64,000 nucleotides of DNA from DASUPK01 sp963819715 (GCA_963819715.1 CAWFXE010000003.1:124001-188000); one strand, 5' to 3'. Counted from the first letter of the stretch, positions 50,875 to 60,722 are shown. Notes: generated by a model from the letters alone, not told the origin. Numbers and translations: made by a program.

Positions 50875-52287
50875 TCAGGCGAGGTGACGCAGGGCCGATC
50901 GGGCGGCGTTGTAGCCGTTCATGCCGTGGGCGCCGGCGCCGGGAGGCGTCGCGGCCGAACAGATGTAGACGCCCCTGATCCCGGTGCTGTACGGATCGAG
51001 CGCGAACCGCGGCCGGAACAGGACCTGGAGCGGCGAATTCGCGCCGGTGATGATGTCGCCCCCTATGTAGTTCGCGTTGTAGGCCTCGAGAGCCGTCGGG
51101 TCCCGGACCGTGGTCTCGACGATCCGCTCGCGGAAGCCCGGAGCGAATCGCTCGATCTGTCTCAGGATCGATTCGGTCGCATTCCCCATGTACCCGCTCG
51201 GGACGTGGGCATAGACCCAGAGCGGATGCAGCTCGCCATTGGAGCGGCTCGGGTCCGCGAGGTACTGCTGGCCGACGAGGACGTACGGCCGCTCGGGCAT
51301 CTCGCGGCGGTTGACCGCCCGCTCGGTCATCGCGATCTCCTCGAAGGTGCCTGCAACGTGGACGGTCCCCGCCCGGCGGCATGACTCGTTCGTCCACGGC
51401 ACGCCTCCCTCGATGGCGAGGTCGAGCTTGAAAGCTCCCGGCCCGTGGCGGTAGCGGCGGTACGAGCGCGCGACTCTCCCGGGAAGGCGATCGCCCGCGA
51501 TCTCCGCGACGCCCACCGGGGCGAGATCGAAGACCACCGCATCGACGCCGGTCAGGTCGGTCGCCGGGGTGACCCGCTGCCCGGTCTCGATCTTGCCGCC
51601 GTGCTCGCGCAGGACGGATGCGAGTGCATCCGTGATCGCGCGCGAGCCGCCCTTGGCGACCGGCCAGCCAAAGGCGTGGCAGGCATCGATCAGCGCGCAG
51701 CCGACCGAGGAGCTCATCGGCCGGTTCAGAGGGCTGAAGGCATGCGCCGCGACGCCGCCGAAGAGCGCCCTGGCCTGGGGAGTCTTGAACGCGCGGGCGA
51801 GGGCGGTGGCCGGGGCCGCCGCCGGGATGCCGAAGCGAGCGAGCCGGATTGGGTGCCTCGGCAGGTGGATGATCGGCGTGAGCACGTCGCCGAGCAGGTC
51901 CTCGAAGTGGGCCGAGGAGGACCCGAAGGCCCGACGCCACGCGGGCCCGTCCTCGCCCAGGCCGCGAGCCGTCTCGTCGATCGAACGGACCATCACCCCG
52001 GCGCTGCCGTCGTCCAGCGGATGGGCCAGATCGATCTCCGAGAAGAGCCACTCGAGGCCGTGCTTCTCGAGATCGAGCGAGTTGAGGAAGGGAGAGCCCG
52101 CCGCCATCGGATGGGTCGCCGAGCAGTCGTCGTGCAGCAGGCCGGGGACGGTGAGCTCGCTGGTCCGCGCGCCGCCGCCGATCCGGTCCTCGGCCTCCAG
52201 GACCGTCACCTCCACCCCGTTTCGCGCCAGCTCAACGGCAGCGGCGAGCCCGTTGGGGCCCGAGCCGACGACGATCGCGTCGCTCAA
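50875..52287 (-). CDS. FAD-dependent oxidoreductase, phytoene-desaturase-like
   Basis: A 470-residue NAD(P)/FAD flavoprotein: dinucleotide-binding AIVVGSGPNGLAAAVELARN at residue ~4, then LEAEDRIGGGARTSEL, and a C-terminal GVYICSAATPPGAGAHGMNG that contacts FAD, as in CrtI-like and RPE65-associated oxidoreductases. The start is a TTG at 52287 overlapping the DUF3556 stop (TTGA). Coupling suggests a shared role in oxidising a lipid or isoprenoid; no carotenoid genes are nearby. Confidence 0.88.
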   Translation of the reverse strand: MSDAIVVGSGPNGLAAAVELARNGVEVTVLEAEDRIGGGARTSELTVPGLLHDDCSATHPMAAGSPFLNSLDLEKHGLEWLFSEIDLAHPLDDGSAGVMVRSIDETARGLGEDGPAWRRAFGSSSAHFEDLLGDVLTPIIHLPRHPIRLARFGIPAAAPATALARAFKTPQARALFGGVAAHAFSPLNRPMSSSVGCALIDACHAFGWPVAKGGSRAITDALASVLREHGGKIETGQRVTPATDLTGVDAVVFDLAPVGVAEIAGDRLPGRVARSYRRYRHGPGAFKLDLAIEGGVPWTNESCRRAGTVHVAGTFEEIAMTERAVNRREMPERPYVLVGQQYLADPSRSNGELHPLWVYAHVPSGYMGNATESILRQIERFAPGFRERIVETTVRDPTALEAYNANYIGGDIITGANSPLQVLFRPRFALDPYSTGIRGVYICSAATPPGAGAHGMNGYNAARSALRHLA

Positions 52288-54046
52288 GCGACCGGGACTG
52301 GCTCTTCGCGGGCGACGCCGCCCCGGTCGAGCTCGACCGGGAGGTCGTAGCGCTCGTCGAGCCACGGCTGGCGCGTGATCATGTCGCTCACCGCCACGGA
52401 GCCCGCCGCGATCAGGCCGTCCACGGGGTCCCAGACCTGAAAGCGCTGACGGCCGCGGCCCCAGCCGGTCGGCTCGGACTCGAGCGCAAGCACCCGCACG
52501 TCTCCGGCGCCGAAGCCGCATCGCTCCTGGACCGCCTCGAGCAGCTGGCGGCCGTGGAAGTGGGCGTCGCCGAAGTTCCAGCCGTTGACGATGTTCGAGA
52601 TCAGCTCGCCCTCGCGGACGTCGTAGTCCTCGACGTCGTCGACGGCCTGCGGCAGCAGGCCGTTGAGCGCTCGGCCGTGCGAGTGCATGGCGCGGAACGA
52701 GAGCCCCTTGTTGAGCAGGAACTCCGCGGTCTCGGGGTCGTAGATCTCGCCGACCTGCTTGACGATGATCTGCGCCGGCTTCTTCACCTGCGTGTCGAGC
52801 TTCTCCTCCGCCCCGCTCCCCTTGCGGAAGAGCCACTGGGTCGTCGCCCAATTGCCGGCGTAGTAGCGCATCGATGGCAGGAAGGAGATCTTCTCCGGGA
52901 AGAGGCCGCCGAGGATCGGCAACGCCAGGCAGGGAATCGCCAGGAAGGCGATCAGCAGCGGATCGTCGAGTGTCGATAGCGGCACGTCGCCGTTGTGCCC
53001 GAAGAGGAAGAGCAGCCCGAAGATCATGAAGAGGTTCCACTCGAGCGGCACGGCCAGCGGGAACATCGAGGTGATGTTCAGGTGGAAGAGGATCATCCCG
53101 ATGATCGCGATCGTCCTGACGGTGTCGTTGTCAACGGTTATGAGGAGCAGCGGCCAGCCGAACTCCTGCACCGTGCCGAAGTGGGCGATGGCCGCGGCGA
53201 ACCTCGACGGCCTCATGTCCTCGGGATAGTCACGCCACAGCTTTCGCTTCAGCGCCTGCGACCGGATCAGCGGCGCGTTGCTCATCATCGTCGAGACGAC
53301 GAACGGGAAGTGGTGGTTGAGCTTCGAGGAGGCGGCGCCCCACCAGATGAAGAGGAAGACGAACTGCCAGGCGACGATCCACTGGTCCACCGGGAACAGC
53401 CCGATGGCGAGGATCGTCACGTAGATCTCCGGCCGGGCGCCCAGGAACGAGACCTTGTCGCGCAGCCCGAGCAGAGCGAGGAACGCGAAGAGGACGCCGA
53501 GGCCGGCCGGCGGCAGCTTGCCGGCCGAGCCCGCGGCGGAGTCGACGCCGGAGGCAGCGAGCAGGAAGACGGCCGACGCGAGCACCCCGGCGTAGAGCGC
53601 GACGTCGAGCGAAGGTGCGAGTGCGTCCCCTTGGTGAAGGGCACCCAGTCCGGCCAGGGCGGCAGTCGCACCGTGCCGGGCCGCAGCCAGTAGAGGACGC
53701 CCCCGATCGGCGGCACGAAGCGGAAGCTGAGCGGCATCGAGCCGGCGCCTAGGCCCAGGATCTCCCAGAGCAGCAGCCAGACCGCGAGCTTCTGGAAGAC
53801 GATCGGCTGGGTCCACCAGTCGGAGAGGTTGCCGAGCGATCCGAGGCCCGGCGTCAGCGAGATGACGAAGAGCGCCCCGACGCTGAAGAGGATCAGCTTG
53901 AGGACGTAGATGAAGTAGACGAAGGTCGGCGACCCGAACCCGTTCAGCCCCCAGTCCTGCACCAGCGGCTTCAGCCGCGTCAGATGCGGCTTGGCCTTCC
54001 ACTCCTCCAATTCGAACGGCGGGGGTGAGGGTTCGAGGAATCCCAT
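52284..54046 (-). pseudogene. DUF3556 membrane protein, single-base frameshift
   Basis: A ~586-residue polytopic DUF3556 protein in two frames. N-part from the ATG at 54046 (good ribosome binding site GGGAGGA): MGFLEPSPPPFELEEW, then IGGVLYWLRPGTVRLPPWPD and VPFTKG. C-part: SLDVALYAGVLASAVFLL, FIWWGAASSKLNHHFPF and many further helices to the stop at 52284. The frames join perfectly if the run of four G (CCCC at 53627-53630 on the plus strand) had five. DUF3556 proteins are found in mycobacteria and relatives without a proven function. The intact remainder argues for an indel error or a fresh mutation. Confidence 0.85.
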
Positions 54047-54116
54047 CGCGTCCTCCCGGAACCCTAGACCCCATCGTGCCCGGAACCGTGAGGTCGCGGC
54101 CCAGCCTGTCTGACGC

Positions 54117-54137
54117 GATTGTGGTGAAACCACAATC
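54117..54137. promoter_or_regulatory. Perfect 21-bp palindromic operator
   Basis: GATTGTGGT-GAA-ACCACAATC, a perfect 9-bp inverted repeat with a three-base centre. It lies 17 bases before the PucR-type regulator start and 70 bases before the divergent DUF3556 start. Position and symmetry fit the operator of a dimeric regulator controlling both directions; the neighbouring regulator is the obvious candidate. Confidence 0.65.
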
Positions 54138-54154
54138 TGAATAGGCTGGCGACG

Positions 54155-55429
54155 ATGCGGGGACCGGCGATCCAGGGTCGGCAGCGCCAGGAGGAGATCC
54201 GGCGCGCCGTCGAGGCGCTCGGGCCTGACCCCCGCTGGCTCTCCGAGCTCGCATCGGTGATCACCGACGCGATCCACGCCGAGATGCCCGAGCTCGACGC
54301 CGACGACGAGCTCCGGCGCGGCACATACGCGAGCACCGAGGGCGTGCTCCGCACCTTCGTCGAGATGGTCCTCGCCGATCAGGCTCCCGAGGAGGCGGAG
54401 ATGCCCCCCGCCGCGGTCGAGTACGCGCGCGAGTTCGTTCGGCGCGGTCTGCCACAGGACTCCCTGCTGCGGACCTACAGCGTCGGCCACGCCACCTTCT
54501 TCCGGCTCTGGGTGGAGCAGCTGCGCCAGGTGCTCGACGATCCCGTCGAGCTCACCCACGCCATCGAGGCCGGTGGGAGCTGGAGCTTCGCCTACATCGA
54601 CAGGCTCAGCCGCGGGCTGATTCGGCGCTACGCGGACGAGCGCGACAGCTGGGTCCGCAGCGCGGCCGCACTTCGCCTCGACGTCACCGAGCAGCTGCTC
54701 GGGGACGGTCCGATCGACCTCGATCAGGCAGAGGCGGAGCTCGGGTACCGCCTGCGGCGCCCCCACCTCGCCTTCGTCGTCTGGGGCGCTCCCGACGACG
54801 AGCGCGCCCGGGACCTCGGCGCGATCGAGCGCGCGGCCTCGGAGGTCGCCGCGCTCCACCCATCGGGCCAGCCCCTGCTGGTCCCGTTCGGCTCGGACCT
54901 GGTCGCCGGCTGGATCGGGGGCCCTGGGCTGCCCGACGTGGCGACGCTGGAGGGAGCTCGCCTGGATGCAGGACGGGAGTCGAACCTGCGAGTCGCTTGC
55001 GGAACGCCGGCGGACGGCGTCGAGGGGTTTCGGCGCAGCCATCGCCAGGCGTGGCAGGCCCGGCGGGTCGCGCAGCTGCAGGGCGCACCGCGAGGCTCGG
55101 CGACGCTCTATGACCGTGTGGCCCTGACCGCCCTGGCCAGCGCCGACCTCGATCACGCCCGTGAGTTCGCCGGCGCGGAGCTCGGCCCCCTCGCCGGCGA
55201 CGACGAGAGCACCCGCCGCCTCGCCCTGACTCTGATGGTCTACCTCGAGGAGCGCTCGAGCCCGAAGCGGGCCGCCAAGCGACTGGGCGTCCACGAAAAC
55301 ACCATCCCCAACCGGATCCGGGCTGCTCAGGCACTGCTCGATCGCCCGATCGACGAGCGCGTCCCAGAGCTCCTTGTCGCCCTGCGCCTCAGGTCCGCGG
55401 CGGTCGGGGCGGGCGGAGTCTCCACTTAG
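54155..55429 (+). CDS. PucR-family transcriptional regulator
   Basis: A 424-residue regulator. The N-terminal ~170 residues are a helical RsbRD-like region, the middle a GGDEF-related/CdaR-type domain (RPHLAFVVWGAPDDERARD), and the C-terminus the PucR helix-turn-helix LEERSSPKRAAKRLGVHENT followed by IPNRIRAAQALL. Such proteins usually activate catabolic genes in response to a small metabolite. It is divergent from the DUF3556/flavoprotein pair and probably regulates it. Confidence 0.88.
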   Translation: MRGPAIQGRQRQEEIRRAVEALGPDPRWLSELASVITDAIHAEMPELDADDELRRGTYASTEGVLRTFVEMVLADQAPEEAEMPPAAVEYAREFVRRGLPQDSLLRTYSVGHATFFRLWVEQLRQVLDDPVELTHAIEAGGSWSFAYIDRLSRGLIRRYADERDSWVRSAAALRLDVTEQLLGDGPIDLDQAEAELGYRLRRPHLAFVVWGAPDDERARDLGAIERAASEVAALHPSGQPLLVPFGSDLVAGWIGGPGLPDVATLEGARLDAGRESNLRVACGTPADGVEGFRRSHRQAWQARRVAQLQGAPRGSATLYDRVALTALASADLDHAREFAGAELGPLAGDDESTRRLALTLMVYLEERSSPKRAAKRLGVHENTIPNRIRAAQALLDRPIDERVPELLVALRLRSAAVGAGGVST

Positions 55430-55439
55430 TCGCCGAGCC

Positions 55440-55907
55440 TCAGCCGCCGCCCTGCTTGATGCCGGCCGGGGGATCCTTGGCGTAGGTCCTGATCATCCCG
55501 TCGATCAGCTCGCGCTTCTCGGTGCCCGAGAGCCGAGCCCCGCCGTGGATCAGCTTGTACTGGAGCGGCGGCATCTCTCCGCCCTGAATCTGGTCGACCA
55601 GCTCGGAGATGTCCGGCTGGGGCTTGTCCCATTCCGAGAAGTTCAGATTGCCGCGGCCCTCGTCGACGTCGTTCTGGACGAGCCAGGAGGCCGGCGCGAC
55701 GTTCGTGTACCAGGGCCACTTGGTCAGGTTGCTGTGGCAGTCCCCACACGCCTGGGTCGCGAGCTGCTCGGTGCGGGGGGTGTCCCAGCGGATCGCGCGG
55801 GTCACGGCCGGGTTTGCGTGGCTCCGCCCGTACGGGATCAGCTGGATCAAGAGGAATAGCGCGGGGACGGCGATCGCGACGTAGCGGAGGGCCTTTCTCC
55901 AGTCCAT
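55440..55907 (-). CDS. Haem-binding domain protein (membrane-anchored)
   Basis: A 155-residue protein with an N-terminal membrane anchor (VAIAVPALFLLIQLIPYG) and a cytochrome-c-type site ACGDCHSNLTKWPWYTNVAP. NLNFSEWDKPQPD and PPLQYKLIHGGARLS downstream are characteristic of the Haem_bd family (PF14376). Redox role outside the membrane is inferred. Monocistronic, converging with the PucR gene. Confidence 0.88.
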   Translation of the reverse strand: MDWRKALRYVAIAVPALFLLIQLIPYGRSHANPAVTRAIRWDTPRTEQLATQACGDCHSNLTKWPWYTNVAPASWLVQNDVDEGRGNLNFSEWDKPQPDISELVDQIQGGEMPPLQYKLIHGGARLSGTEKRELIDGMIRTYAKDPPAGIKQGGG

Positions 55908-56012
55908 GCCCCGACGCTATCCGGCCATGGATAAGAGCAGGGTTAGAACTCGTGCACCGGGAGCGTCCGGAGGCCCGCAACTTCACGCGCCCGGCCTCGT
56001 TATGTTCGTTTG

Positions 56013-57638
56013 ATGCCAACCCGGATGGCCAGGGCCGGATTGACTGCGGTGGGGCTCGCGCTCCTCTGCATGCTCGTCCTGCTCGCGCGGGGCGAGACCT
56101 CGAGCGCCGCGAGCTCAAAGCCCAACGTGATCATGTTCACCACGGACGACCAGACCGTCCGGGACATGGCCGTGATGCCGAAGACGCAGGCCCTGATCGG
56201 CAACGCCGGCGCCACCTTCCTGCACGCCTATGCGTCTGACCCGCTCTGCTGCCCGTCACGCGTCACCGTGCAGACCGGCGAGTACGCCCACAACACCGGC
56301 GTGCTCGGGAACACCCCGCCGCAGGGCGGATATCAGAGCTTCAACGACAAGAACGACCTGCCGATCTGGCTGCAGGCGGACGGCTACCGCACGATCCACA
56401 TGGGCAAGATGCCGAACGGCTTCGGGGAGAGCAACGTCGGCGGTCCGGAGTACGTCCCTCCAGGCTGGGGCCCCTTCGCCGGCGGTACGGGAGCCGCGTC
56501 AAAGGGCGAGTTCTACGGCTTCGTGGGGCCGCCCTCGTCCTACACCGGCTTCAGCCTCGACGAGAACGGGACAGACGTCTCCTACACCGCCGACGACTAT
56601 TCGACCGACGTCTATGGGGACCTCGCCGTTGAGCGAATCAACAACCACCTGACGCACTTCCCGGACAGCCCGCTGTACATGCAGGTCCAGTTCTTCGCGC
56701 CCCACGATCCAGCCACCCCGGCGCCGAAGTACGCCAATGCCTTTGCCACCGCCCCGCTCCCGATCGAGGCGAGCTTCAACGAGAAGAACGTCAAGGACAA
56801 ACCGGGGTGGATCAGGCGAATCAAGCGGTTCGGGCCGGGCCTGATCGCCAAGATCCAGACCCGATACCAGCACCGCCTGGAGACCCTGCTCTCGGTCGAC
56901 GACGCGGTCGAGAAGATCGTCAACGACCTGGAGTCGCGCGGGGTGCTCGGCAACACCTATCTGATCTTCACCTCGGATCAGGGCTTCATGCAGGGACAGC
57001 ACCGGCTCCATCAGGGCAAATTCGTTCCCTACGAGCCGTCGGTCCAGGTTCCCCTCGAGATCCGCGGGCCCGGCGTTCCGGTGGGCTCGCAGCCAAGGGC
57101 CCTCGTCTGGAACGGGGACATCACCTCGACGATCCTGCAGATGACCGGCGCCAGGCCGAACCTCCCGCAGGACGGGCGGTCGATGCTGCCGTACGCGCAG
57201 GATCCTGCGAAGAAGTCGACCCGGCCGATCCTGTTCGAGACCGGCCCGCCGGGCACGACCTTCGAGCCGGGAACCGGAACGGCGGCCGCGGCGAGCAAGC
57301 GGAAGGTCAAGTTCAGCACCTACGTCAAGAACACCGACCTCGACCACACCGCGCAGCTCTCGCGCGCGATCCTCGCCCCCCGCTACCGGGCGATCCGAAC
57401 AGGCCGCTACCTGCTGACGAAGTACTCGGACGGCGGGCGCGAGATGTACGACCTCTCCAAGGACCCGCTCGAGCTCAAGTCGGTCTACAAGGACCGGCAC
57501 TACGCGCCGGTGAAGAAGTACCTGCTGAAGAGGCTCGCGAAGCTCGTGCACTGCCTGGGCCCAGCGTGCGACAAGGAGATCAAGAAACCGCCGAAGCCGC
57601 TGGCGAAGCTGAAGAAGCTCAAGAAGCTTCCCAAGTAG
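56013..57638 (+). CDS. Secreted sulfatase (Cys-type)
   Basis: A 541-residue alkaline-phosphatase-superfamily sulfatase with an N-terminal signal/anchor. Metal-binding start PNVIMFTTDDQTVRDM and the formylglycine motif CCPSRVTVQTGEYAHN (the second Cys would be converted to formylglycine) are clear. DQGFMQGQHRLHQGK is the second metal site. It ends in a basic tail (KPLAKLKKLKKLPK). Substrate is unknown. A homologue begins at 63010. Confidence 0.92.
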   Translation: MPTRMARAGLTAVGLALLCMLVLLARGETSSAASSKPNVIMFTTDDQTVRDMAVMPKTQALIGNAGATFLHAYASDPLCCPSRVTVQTGEYAHNTGVLGNTPPQGGYQSFNDKNDLPIWLQADGYRTIHMGKMPNGFGESNVGGPEYVPPGWGPFAGGTGAASKGEFYGFVGPPSSYTGFSLDENGTDVSYTADDYSTDVYGDLAVERINNHLTHFPDSPLYMQVQFFAPHDPATPAPKYANAFATAPLPIEASFNEKNVKDKPGWIRRIKRFGPGLIAKIQTRYQHRLETLLSVDDAVEKIVNDLESRGVLGNTYLIFTSDQGFMQGQHRLHQGKFVPYEPSVQVPLEIRGPGVPVGSQPRALVWNGDITSTILQMTGARPNLPQDGRSMLPYAQDPAKKSTRPILFETGPPGTTFEPGTGTAAAASKRKVKFSTYVKNTDLDHTAQLSRAILAPRYRAIRTGRYLLTKYSDGGREMYDLSKDPLELKSVYKDRHYAPVKKYLLKRLAKLVHCLGPACDKEIKKPPKPLAKLKKLKKLPK

Positions 57639-57650
57639 GGTCCGTCCCCA

Positions 57651-58839
57651 ATGGGGACCGAGGAGACACCGCCTCCGCTTTTCGGCGACTACTACCGCGA
57701 GATCTACGCGAAAGGGATGCTCGCCGGTGAGCAGCCGGCGCTGCCGATGGCCTGGGCCGAGCTGGAGGACAAGGCGCGAGAGTCGCTCGACGAGCGTGCC
57801 GTCGCCTACATCTTCGGCGGCGCGGGATCCGAGGACACGATGCGGGCCAACCTGGAGGCATTCAGGCGCTGGCGCATCGTCCCGCGGGTGCTGAGGCAGG
57901 ACCTGTCGGCCCGCGACCTCTCACTCGAGCTGCTCGGCAGCCGGATGCCGGCGCCAGTGATGCTCGCGCCGATCGGCGTGCAGACGCTGCTCCACGACGA
58001 CGGCGAGCTCGCCACGGCTCGGGCGGCGGCCGGGCTCGGGCTGCCGCTGATCACAAGCACGGCGTCCGCCACGGCCATGGAGGAGATAGCCGAAGCCAAC
58101 GGGGACGGTCCCCGCTGGTTCCAGCTCTACTGGCCGAATGACGACGAGATCGCCGCCAGCCTGGTCCGGCGGGCCGAGGCGGCGGGCTACTCGGCCCTGG
58201 TCCTGACCGTCGACAACTACGTGCCGGGGTGGAAGCCGCGCGATCTCCAGCAGGCTTACCTGCCCTTCCTGGAGGGGATCGGAATCGCGCAATATCTCTC
58301 GGACCCGGTGTTCCAGCAGGGCCTGGAGAAGGCGCCGGAAGAGGACATGGGCGCGGCGGTCGGCCATTTCCTCGGAATCTTCGCCAATCCCAATCTGACC
58401 TGGGAGCGGCTCGAATGGTTGCGCGGGGCCACCACGCTGCCGATCGTGCTCAAGGGCATCCTGCACCCCGATGATGCGCGCGAGGCGCGCGAGCGCGGCA
58501 TCGACGGGATCGTTGTCTCCAACCACGGCGGACGCCAGATCGACGGCGCGATCGCCTCACTCGACGCTCTGCCGCCGATCATCGACGCCGTCGGCGAGGG
58601 GATGGCCGTGCTGCTCGACAGCGGCATCCGCTCCGGGGCCGATGTCGTTCAAGGCCATCGCGCTCGGCGCGGACGCCGTCCTGGTCGGGCGGCCGTATCT
58701 ATGGGGGCTGGCGCTCGATGGGCAGAACGGGGTCGAGATCGTGCTGCGCTCGGTGCTGGCGGAGCTCGACCTGACGATGGCGCTTAGCGGTGCCGCCTCT
58801 CTGGCTGAGATCGACTCGGGTCTCCTGCGAACCGTCTAG
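57651..58839 (+). pseudogene. FMN-dependent alpha-hydroxy acid dehydrogenase (lactate oxidase-like), frameshifted
   Basis: The family is complete over two frames. Frame 1 from 57651: AVAYIFGGAGSEDTMRANLE, MLAPIGVQTLLHDDGE, LPIVLKGILHPDDA with the FMN lysine and VSNHGGRQIDGAIASLDALP with the catalytic His, to LLDSGIRSGADV. Frame 2: FKAIALGADAVLVGRPYLWG to the stop at 58839. Reading through needs removal of one base at about 58647. Oxidises lactate-like 2-hydroxy acids. A GTCCCC-AAT-GGGGAC palindrome (57644-57658) covers the start codon. Confidence 0.88.
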
Positions 58840-59807
58840 CTGCTGAGCGGGAACTCGGGCGCCGCCGCGTGGATCGAGACGGTGCACCCCACCCCGTTTC
58901 GGATCTCGACCGCATCGCTGAGCATCCGGGTCAGCCAGATCCCGCGGCCTCCGATTCCGTCCGGGGGCGGAGCGAGCTGGCCTGCGAGCGCGTCCTTGAT
59001 GCCGTCGCCGGCGTCGCTCACCTCGCAGATCAGCTCTCCATCTCCCTTCCAGATCCGCAGGCTGGCCGGTGGCCTGCCGTGGACGACGGCGTTGCTGGCG
59101 ATCTCGTTGACCGCGAACACGAGCTCATCGGCTCGGGTTCCCGAGAGGCCCGCGACCATCGCCATCGCCGCAACCGTGCGGCGCACGCGACGCAGATCGG
59201 CGAGGTTGAAGTCGAGCACGACCGACGGCTCGCCCTGGGGTCGATGGACCCGTGTGTCAAGGGAGGTGCAGAAAGCTCGTGGGTTCTCGTAGGGCTCGCT
59301 TAGGCTCGATCCCAGCGGCCCGACGATCCCGGGATGCGTGTGACGGGCGTGCTCGATGATCTCCGGGGGCAGGACGCGGGAGTCATACGCGCAGATGAAG
59401 CTGGCCGGCATCTGCTCGAAGGCGAGATTGACAACCGATTCGTGGCGAGCCCAGTCGCGGATCTGCGCGTCATTGCCGAGTGCCCACGGCGGCTCAGCCA
59501 GCATCCGCACCCGTCCCGCGCCGATCCGCTCCGCTCCCCAGCGGGCGAGCTTCTCGCGAGTGCGCGCCGAGGTCTCGTACCACTCCTCGACCTTATGGAC
59601 CGTCACGCCGTCAGGCTCTCCGCCGAGGGCGGTCCGCAGGTTCTCGGCGTTGGCCGGCTGGACCGCGACCAAGGTGGGTTCGCCAAGCTCCACCCGGCGT
59701 TCGATGAACGGCACGCAGACATCCAGGAACTCGGAATCGGACCCATAGATCAGGGCCGAATGGACCAACCCCTGCTCGGGAACGGACGCTTCCCCGCGGG
59801 ACACCAT
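58836..59807 (-). CDS. MEDS-domain/RsbW-like ATPase sensor protein
   Basis: A 323-residue protein. Residues ~10-170 are an MEDS (DcmR-type sensory) domain: HSALIYGSDSEFLDVCVPFI, VRMLAEPPWALGNDAQIRDW, FICAYDSRVLPPEI. Residues ~190-320 are an anti-sigma/HATPase_c domain with N-box ELVFAVNEIASNAVVHG, DAGDGIKDAL and GGRGIWLTRMLSD. Such fusions are switch kinases in partner-switching (SigB-like) pathways. No sigma factor or anti-anti-sigma gene is adjacent. Confidence 0.9.
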   Translation of the reverse strand: MVSRGEASVPEQGLVHSALIYGSDSEFLDVCVPFIERRVELGEPTLVAVQPANAENLRTALGGEPDGVTVHKVEEWYETSARTREKLARWGAERIGAGRVRMLAEPPWALGNDAQIRDWARHESVVNLAFEQMPASFICAYDSRVLPPEIIEHARHTHPGIVGPLGSSLSEPYENPRAFCTSLDTRVHRPQGEPSVVLDFNLADLRRVRRTVAAMAMVAGLSGTRADELVFAVNEIASNAVVHGRPPASLRIWKGDGELICEVSDAGDGIKDALAGQLAPPPDGIGGRGIWLTRMLSDAVEIRNGVGCTVSIHAAAPEFPLSS

Positions 59808-59954
59808 TGCCTACCTCTACCCGGTCGATTCCGTATTGACTCCACGAATACGCGCTACACGGCCAGGTTGGATCACTTTTCGGCGAAATCGCTCGTCGTT
59901 CTTCGGGTAGCTCCCCGCTCCGATGGCGGCCGGTGCGGGTTGCAGAATCCAGAG

Positions 59955-60722
59955 ATGGGCCGCGCCAAGACAAAGAGGGCGGCGATCGCCGCTGCGGCGC
60001 TCTGCCTGGCGGCGCTCTCCTTCCTGCCCGCGACCGCCGGCGCGGGCAGGAAGGCGATGGGCATCGACGTCTCGCGCTTCCAGGGGCCGATCGACTGGCC
60101 GACCGTCGCGACCTCCGGGGGAATCCGGTTCGCGTTCGTGCAGGCGAGCCGCGGCAGTGGCGCCGATTGCACCGTGAAGCCGGCCCAGTGCGGTGCCGAC
60201 CCATACTTCGCATCGAACCGGGTGGCGGCCGAGTCGAACGGGATCAGGGTCGGGGCCTATCACCGCGCTTTCGCGGCCGGCGGCACCGCCGATCTCGCGC
60301 GAGCCGACGCGATCGCCGAAGCCGGCGTATTCATCGGGGCGGTCGGCTCGCTGCAGAGCGGCGAGCTGATCCCCGTGCTCGACGTCGAGACGCCGTTCAG
60401 CGGCATGACCGCGGCGTCGCTGCGGACCTGGATCCGCGTCTGGGTGAAGAAGGTGAAGAAGCGGCTCGGCCGCAAGCCGATGATCTACACGAACACGTCG
60501 AGCTGGGGCGCCACCGGCAACACGCTCGAGTTCGCGAAGGCGAAGTACCCGCTCTGGGTGGCCCAGTGGGGAGTCTCGAAGCCCTCGGTGCCGGCCTCCA
60601 ACTGGGCCCGGCGCGGCTACTCGGTCTGGCAGTACTCCAGCTCCGGGAGCGTGCCGGGAATCTCAGGGCACGTCGATCAGGACCGGCTCGGCAAGGGACT
60701 CGCCAAGATCACGGTGCACTGA
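59955..60722 (+). CDS. Secreted GH25 lysozyme
   Basis: A 255-residue secreted muramidase of glycoside hydrolase family 25. Signal peptide to about residue 32, then KAMGIDVSRFQGPIDWPTVA with the first catalytic Asp, GIRVGAYHRAF, and LIPVLDVETPF with the catalytic Asp/Glu pair. The C-end has VWQYSSSGSVPGISGHVDQD. It cleaves the peptidoglycan glycan chain. Converges with the diguanylate cyclase gene (14-bp overlap). Confidence 0.92.
   Translation: MGRAKTKRAAIAAAALCLAALSFLPATAGAGRKAMGIDVSRFQGPIDWPTVATSGGIRFAFVQASRGSGADCTVKPAQCGADPYFASNRVAAESNGIRVGAYHRAFAAGGTADLARADAIAEAGVFIGAVGSLQSGELIPVLDVETPFSGMTAASLRTWIRVWVKKVKKRLGRKPMIYTNTSSWGATGNTLEFAKAKYPLWVAQWGVSKPSVPASNWARRGYSVWQYSSSGSVPGISGHVDQDRLGKGLAKITVH

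Noticed and set aside
49872..50978. A plus-strand frame that begins before tRNA-Leu and continues opposite the EAL gene
   Set aside because: It runs through the tRNA-Leu gene and is antisense to a recognisable EAL domain.
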